The notes under the pieces were generated by a model. It did no database searches. It was given only the letters and a program-made list of their open reading frames with translations, and had not been told where the DNA came from. From the NCBI GenBank assembly GCA_905178155.1, contig CAJINV010000018.1, positions 1,034,609 through 1,098,608 on the forward strand: a stretch of 64,000 nucleotides of DNA, in the 5' to 3' direction. Origin of the DNA: Amoebophrya sp. A120. Taxonomy: Eukaryota; Sar; Dinophyceae; Syndiniales; Amoebophryaceae. Within the stretch, counting starts at the first letter, position 1. Every line of letters starts with the position of its first letter. Shown here in pieces: positions 63,201 to 64,000 of this stretch. Made by a program: the position numbers and the translations under genes.

Positions 63201-64000
63201 CGAGAATTTTTATCTCCACCTGCTCGGTCCGTTGTTTTATTGAGATTGGCGAAATTATTTCTCGTCGTCGTTGTGCTACCACAATTTGACGCAGGAGCAG
63301 GAGCGCACGTAGTTGTTCTTGTTCTATTCCCTCGTCCCTCGCCCTCTAAGATTTTTAACGGCTGGTCTACTTCTAGCGAGGACGTCGAAGTGGGCGACAC
63401 TACAGTATCCTTTTGATAACGTATCAAGAGGAAAAATCCCCCCTCCCCATATCGGAAACGGAAGATGCGCGAATTTGTGATGCTGTATTTGAGTACACAA
63501 ATCGACTTGTATTGCTAGAAGGCCAAGAGACGAAGCTGCGGCCTAAATTGCAGGTAATCTGTCATGCTGTTTCCCACTTCCAGTTGCCTCCTGTCATCCT
63601 GGAACTGCAAGGCTTTCCCACACTGGACAGCACTACAGTCCGCATCTTTTGCCTTCTAGCATCACAAAGCTGATTTGTGACCACAAATCTGCATCACAGA
63701 TTTCCGTTTTGATATGGGGAGGGGGCATTTTTCATTGTAATATAACGCTGGCTCCGGGGCGAAGTCAGCAAGCAGCACGCGCACATTGATATCAAATGCA
63801 AAAATGTCTGGGTCTGGAAGATTCTAAACTTGTCATGCTGTCTTTGGATTCCAAAAACATCTGTATTGCGTGACCAACAACAGGAGTCCAGTTTGTGTTA
63901 CGCGTAGTAGTAGTAGTAGTAGTAGTAACCATTTAACTCCTGGCGGGTTGGCGTTAGAACAGATTTAGCCTCTGCCAATACCTGGGCGTTAGAACAGATT
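51290..64000 (-). CDS. HAD-superfamily phosphatase-like protein, 5' end beyond window
   Basis: Exons: 63789-63745, 63421-63126, 62975-62588, 62349-62307, 62027-61898, 61614-61608, 61302-61241, 61031-60970, 60662-59746, 59595-59560, 59388-59013, 52002-51945 and 51630-51290. A long Ser/Thr/Gln-rich N-terminal part precedes three blocks in HAD order: motif I as DYYIFDFDNLISS (about 61000), motif II in KRKQFWILSRGREARIKIAL (about 60250), and motif IV in RVLFLDDNKGNLELAEN (about 51420). The DxD of motif I and DD of motif IV are intact, so a phosphatase/phosphotransferase fold is likely; the substrate is unknown. About 250 low-complexity residues separate motifs II and IV. All twelve introns visible are introners, including a 7-kb one at 52003-59012 that holds a whole LINE. 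The protein ends IKYLISALENA. Confidence 0.75.
51631..51944. mobile_element. introner, family H
   Basis: Left TATTACAGTGAAAAATGCCC, right GGGCACTTTTCTCTGCAATA. Exact duplication CCTGT. Removal joins ASDTLHR to PKGFYKAEQ in frame. Very similar to 30639-30944. Confidence 0.94.
52152..52219. repeat. LINE 3' UTR tandem repeat (2 units)
   Basis: Two copies of a unit containing GCGTTAGAACAGATTTAGCC then TCTGCCAATACC. The same unit occurs three times at 29228-29330 and at least once plus part at 63950-64000. Confidence 0.9.
53114..55780 (-). CDS. LINE reverse transcriptase, C-terminal part
   Basis: An 888-codon ORF whose listed first codon is GTG. The frame is actually open back to 55876, overlapping the upstream ORF by 26 nt. 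RT motif C is CVQYVDDGTVV about 30 residues in, with thumb-like sequence after it (GILFEEKTFLKILGIKIVPK). The remainder is a long Lys/Glu/Arg-rich region of unknown role. No zinc finger or RNase H is recognised. The RT catalytic core is split between this ORF and the upstream one, so a single frameshift has probably broken one ancestral ORF, or a programmed shift is used. Confidence 0.92.
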   Translation of the reverse strand: MNEKGKRAETRYYSGTLPGDGKRRWTLCVQYVDDGTVVIKFFIEDIKIVARALKAASWAYEEIYATEGQFLAPQKCEVATSIEDPLKVNVIRQAFQPFGILFEEKTFLKILGIKIVPKDKTEQAKALRGQVRQSIGIGQHLACQVMAKRGRLNGEELTWVVRVFFVSAMIYFLPVMRLYFDLGDWAELMGEMALTIAETLGMTTEAVEELMARTETTAETFYRVVFGMNLLGLADPYTMGLKTLRATAQANYLTDPALFAPLATTPVKVVGEAKAGIPKTEERKMLKRKEADIALLRALKDGATVRLSPGSDLRAVGIVKERSARGPPRVEDQYTHRGSAGLVVSRNRKGGLGKKGQSDRMQKIWVKHAGQERSTTVTVQEASERTETHLRTIETKVEHLKTEIRTEEKTFAAYCNNAMRAIEIVTERRKKEGGAVQIILLDYHELREKTRGILRKGHGIGLELQETIEKAESEDPGLTIVTRWGKGTASRAEATRNIDGGTKEEIPLRVANVLNHDNEYTDWVRFDFGTKRIPLKPVWEWPEMSKIERQVYIHRKMKEKETEGDKKKENVEAGDGDEMKRGLGEKDSAKSQKKKETKKSTNTERTGKESGAASSQSKSSRANVERKQEEKGEERREGETLSETILRLIEKEKKKAEETGDEMAQGAFRIIQKATKLLQEVEEANKEDDGRKSNEKERGRREGDQGEGISEDGEEEEKKSFYGAQEYEGTRRGYVFKRGAMGQGYYIDQGPEEAARAFFRNLVAWGEDEKRDAINKERAEEGQDEKEADQEQQKRRKVEKKDEKANQNGGNEDEKKKQTTEASNFPTVEKLMADDPTTLMQKEKEQREKEKRMQEEKRRRRRMQYETPMQRELAQMYRVLEKENSDGK
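55851..58772 (-). CDS. LINE EEP endonuclease and N-terminal reverse transcriptase
   Basis: A 973-codon ORF starting MDENEGDDDRKRQESL. An acidic N-terminus is followed by an APE-like endonuclease/exonuclease/phosphatase domain: MFWNINGVKRL (about residue 90), CAELKT (Glu), VAFYRRP, LAGDLNCQY (about 274), TTIDIVA and SDHVALLAD (about 381). A charged linker leads to RT: GMDGLRQGIYRAL (about 676), motif A GLDASNYFNN (about 836) and motif B RELIQGAVETM (about 893). It stops before motif C, which continues in another frame from about 55876. It supplies target nicking and reverse transcription in target-primed retrotransposition. Confidence 0.95.
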   Translation of the reverse strand: MDENEGDDDRKRQESLLPRETPEGREDSTRRTDTEQREGEMEEEKEERNDNEEEPDGIWRGEMQEEMGEEEKKERNDGQDDLRRERHMFWNINGVKRLNAISLVKAYRDIAPKITGASCAELKTAALTQDQAAFKHVEEEMKRLGLEGRPGIYFAAATDMKGVASEMNSGAVGIVYTDETKKLPKKTMRKEIFRRERGGAFFQRDVTDKEDILLWMIAAEDERGMLVVAFYRRPAKDTPKDSEEVAHIRKQMQEMTSELEKMIEEAGIAILAGDLNCQYQIDERGKVKFERERTGVQKVYFSEIIEPIQKIFNKHAETLTTGGPTCFRNPENPTTIDIVAIAEKRAKVVAKTCERIQIPRTVKEENGEDKEVEGENKEEESDHVALLADIVWIPEPEKPTEEQKQKKEKEQKRWKLNARYTLMVPTVESSRQRIEIIKGKERLQKKNPVTQLVKWPRKSVTLERLQQVMEKAGTVPENRRSMLGMQKWLMEKLGEAGVLKLKEVPKQDANYEYWQKKKKDERKTQEKEEKDEETARRQEQKLKQDEMEKAWLASFAEKPKKEEKNEKAVYETARKVKEAVCGVGRGMPMGEAKEVTVGGTLVQGVEAATERIASSHLLKCEFVRKQNDKKHTYDGKELEKALRQLTQACKEVKSIRFTGPQLQAHVSKLNSEAAGMDGLRQGIYRALTPEQYQVLAEAFNRFLKEVEEYEMKRNEGKGPKLLEEHLNAVQVELLKKQTAATTAIEKIRTVIQGTAIVRVLLSVVVYEMARVADKNDAFTRCGSASKPGASCQATALQVLETCHEGEERGEAETPDERKEGGNGQEKRRKEAVVFGLDASNYFNNIGLPRAVAAYRAAKLHPCFIKLIIVTAWTKDLWIRDGDCYGHVLRHRELIQGAVETMLAGTLIFLPGVEIIAEFLEEIFNEDGRAEEERLKAAEAKMRTRIKRLYKGGDIDTTFPDYNVRVRRSRRDLP
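58854..58875 (-). other. dinoflagellate spliced-leader sequence at LINE 5' terminus
   Basis: The minus strand reads T followed by CCGTAGCCATTTTGGCTC and AAG, a perfect match to the conserved 22-nt dinoflagellate SL (first base D = T here). Immediately outside it, family-A introner sequence resumes (TTTCTCATGCAGG), so the SL is the exact 5' end of the inserted LINE. Confidence 0.95.
59389..59559. mobile_element. introner, family K
   Basis: Long TIRs: left TATCACACAGAAAAAAGCTG then GCAGGGCATAT, right ATATGCCCTGCCAGC ending TTTCTCTGGGATA. Exact duplication GTGTA. 171 bp, mostly TIR. Removal joins ARPFYT to PMAGAVVTTT in frame. Confidence 0.92.
59596..59745. mobile_element. introner, family C
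   Basis: Left TTTTCTGTGCAAAAGTGTCG, right CGATAGTTTTGCAAAGCATA. Exact duplication GTTGC. Removal joins PDLMQ to PEQADARPF in frame. The left end begins TTT, not TAT. Confidence 0.9.
60663..60969. mobile_element. introner, family A (divergent)
   Basis: Left TATGCATTGCAAATATACAT, right GGATATTTGCAATGCATA. Exact duplication CCAGC. The usual GTCTGGGTCTGG core is lost. Removal joins ISSVMLG to QRQTATDLHY in frame. Confidence 0.88.
61032..61240. mobile_element. introner, family F (type 2)
   Basis: Left TATCGTACGAAAGAAGTGTT, right AACAGCTTTTTCGTGCGATA. Exact duplication GTTGC. Removal joins FHTLQQ to QTYDYYIFDF in frame, just before HAD motif I. Confidence 0.93.
61303..61607. mobile_element. introner, family G
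   Basis: Left TATGGAACTGTCAGGATCGA, right TCGATCCTGACGCATCCATA. Exact duplication ACATC. It is followed after only 7 bp by another introner. Confidence 0.93.
61615..61897. mobile_element. introner, family B
   Basis: Left CATCCTGAGTAAACACGTCC, right AGACGCTTTTACATATGATA. Exact duplication ATCGA. Its target overlaps by 3 bp that of the neighbouring family-G element. Joint removal restores KVSLSSMSMSLGG in frame. Confidence 0.9.
62028..62306. mobile_element. introner, family B
   Basis: TIRs TATCCTGAGTAAAAACGTAC and GTACGTTTTTACTCAGGATA. Exact duplication CGGGG. Removal joins STSEVSLS to PVSGGVGG in frame. Nearly the reverse complement of 31083-31361. Confidence 0.95.
62350..62587. mobile_element. 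introner, family D, with internal 24-bp tandem duplication
   Basis: Left TATGAAAGTGCACAACTTCT, right GTTGTGCACTGTGATA. Flanks CGCCG/CGTCG match 4 of 5. A 24-bp unit beginning CTCATGCAAAATACC is repeated at 62384-62407 and 62408-62431. Confidence 0.88.
62976..63125. mobile_element. introner, family C
   Basis: Left TATCCTGTGCAAAGGTATCG, right CGATACTTTTGCAGTGCATA. Flanks CGCGG/TGCGG match 4 of 5. Removal joins RPDEAEQP to QKLQQQSDAF with one intervening residue, in frame. Confidence 0.9.
63422..63744. mobile_element. introner, family E left end / family H-like right end
   Basis: Left TATCAAGAGGAAAAATCCCC is family E, whereas the right end GGGCATTTTTCATTGTAATA resembles family H. Exact duplication TAACG. 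Removal leaves the flanking frame open (RSQR to YQKDTVVS). Confidence 0.9.
63790..64000. mobile_element. family-A introner carrying another LINE 3' end, cut by window edge
   Basis: Left end TATCAAATGCAAAAATGTCT at 63790. After about 111 bp the family-A sequence gives way to (GTA)n at 63904-63927 and the LINE 3' UTR with its 35-bp units. The right end lies beyond the window. Confidence 0.88.
63901..64000 (-). mobile_element. LINE 3' end (third copy), partial
   Basis: (TAC)n tail, then the complement of CATTTAACTCCTGGCGGG and the GCGTTAGAACAGATTTAGCC units, as at 52116-52219. Length and 5' end are unknown because the window stops. Confidence 0.88.

Overview
The window is nuclear DNA of a dinoflagellate. 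The clearest evidence is a perfect 22-nt dinoflagellate spliced-leader (SL) sequence at 58854-58875. Consistent with this, every host gene I can support lies on the minus strand, and the coding regions are broken by very many short transposon-like introns ('introners'). Among dinoflagellates with published introner-rich genomes and non-canonical introns, the parasite genus Amoebophrya fits best. That genus assignment is an inference; the dinoflagellate assignment is strong. I see no bacterial, organellar, rRNA, tRNA or CRISPR features.

Host genes, left to right (all minus strand): (1) an unrecognised protein with a signal peptide and one membrane span, about 2265-5702; (2) a tandem two-domain GT31-type glycosyltransferase, about 8125-17570; (3) an unrecognised multi-exon gene, about 18380-24349; (4) a Ser-rich coiled-coil protein with ankyrin-like C-terminal segments, 26339-35907; (5) a small predicted secreted protein with internal repeats, 45017-45490; (6) a SLC35F6-type drug/metabolite-superfamily transporter, 46899-50628; (7) a HAD-superfamily phosphatase-like protein, 51290 to beyond the right edge. 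Exons were assembled by hand, by asking which removals rejoin open frames.

Mobile DNA dominates. I place 54 introners with 5-bp target-site duplications (43 exact, 11 with one mismatch by eye). They fall into about eleven terminal-inverted-repeat (TIR) families, here named A-K. Nearly all elements begin TAT and end ATA. Removing the element plus one duplication copy restores the frame wherever I tested it. The same genes also keep a minority of ordinary GT-AG introns. Other mobile DNA: a nearly complete Ty1/copia retrotransposon at 37298-44350; an EEP-RT LINE at 52115-58875 that starts with the SL and sits inside a family-A introner, giving gene 7 a 7-kb intron; and two further LINE 3' ends (29189-29528 and from about 63901), also inside family-A introners at nearly the same offset.

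The most notable observations are: a LINE that was apparently reverse-transcribed from a trans-spliced RNA; repeated LINE insertion into one introner family; an exon-carrying segment of gene 4 inserted in frame into gene 2 between 37-bp direct repeats; one transposition signature shared by all introner families; and a perfect 203-bp-arm hairpin at 25239-25696. Introner boundaries were read by eye and could be off by a few bases where TIRs are degenerate.
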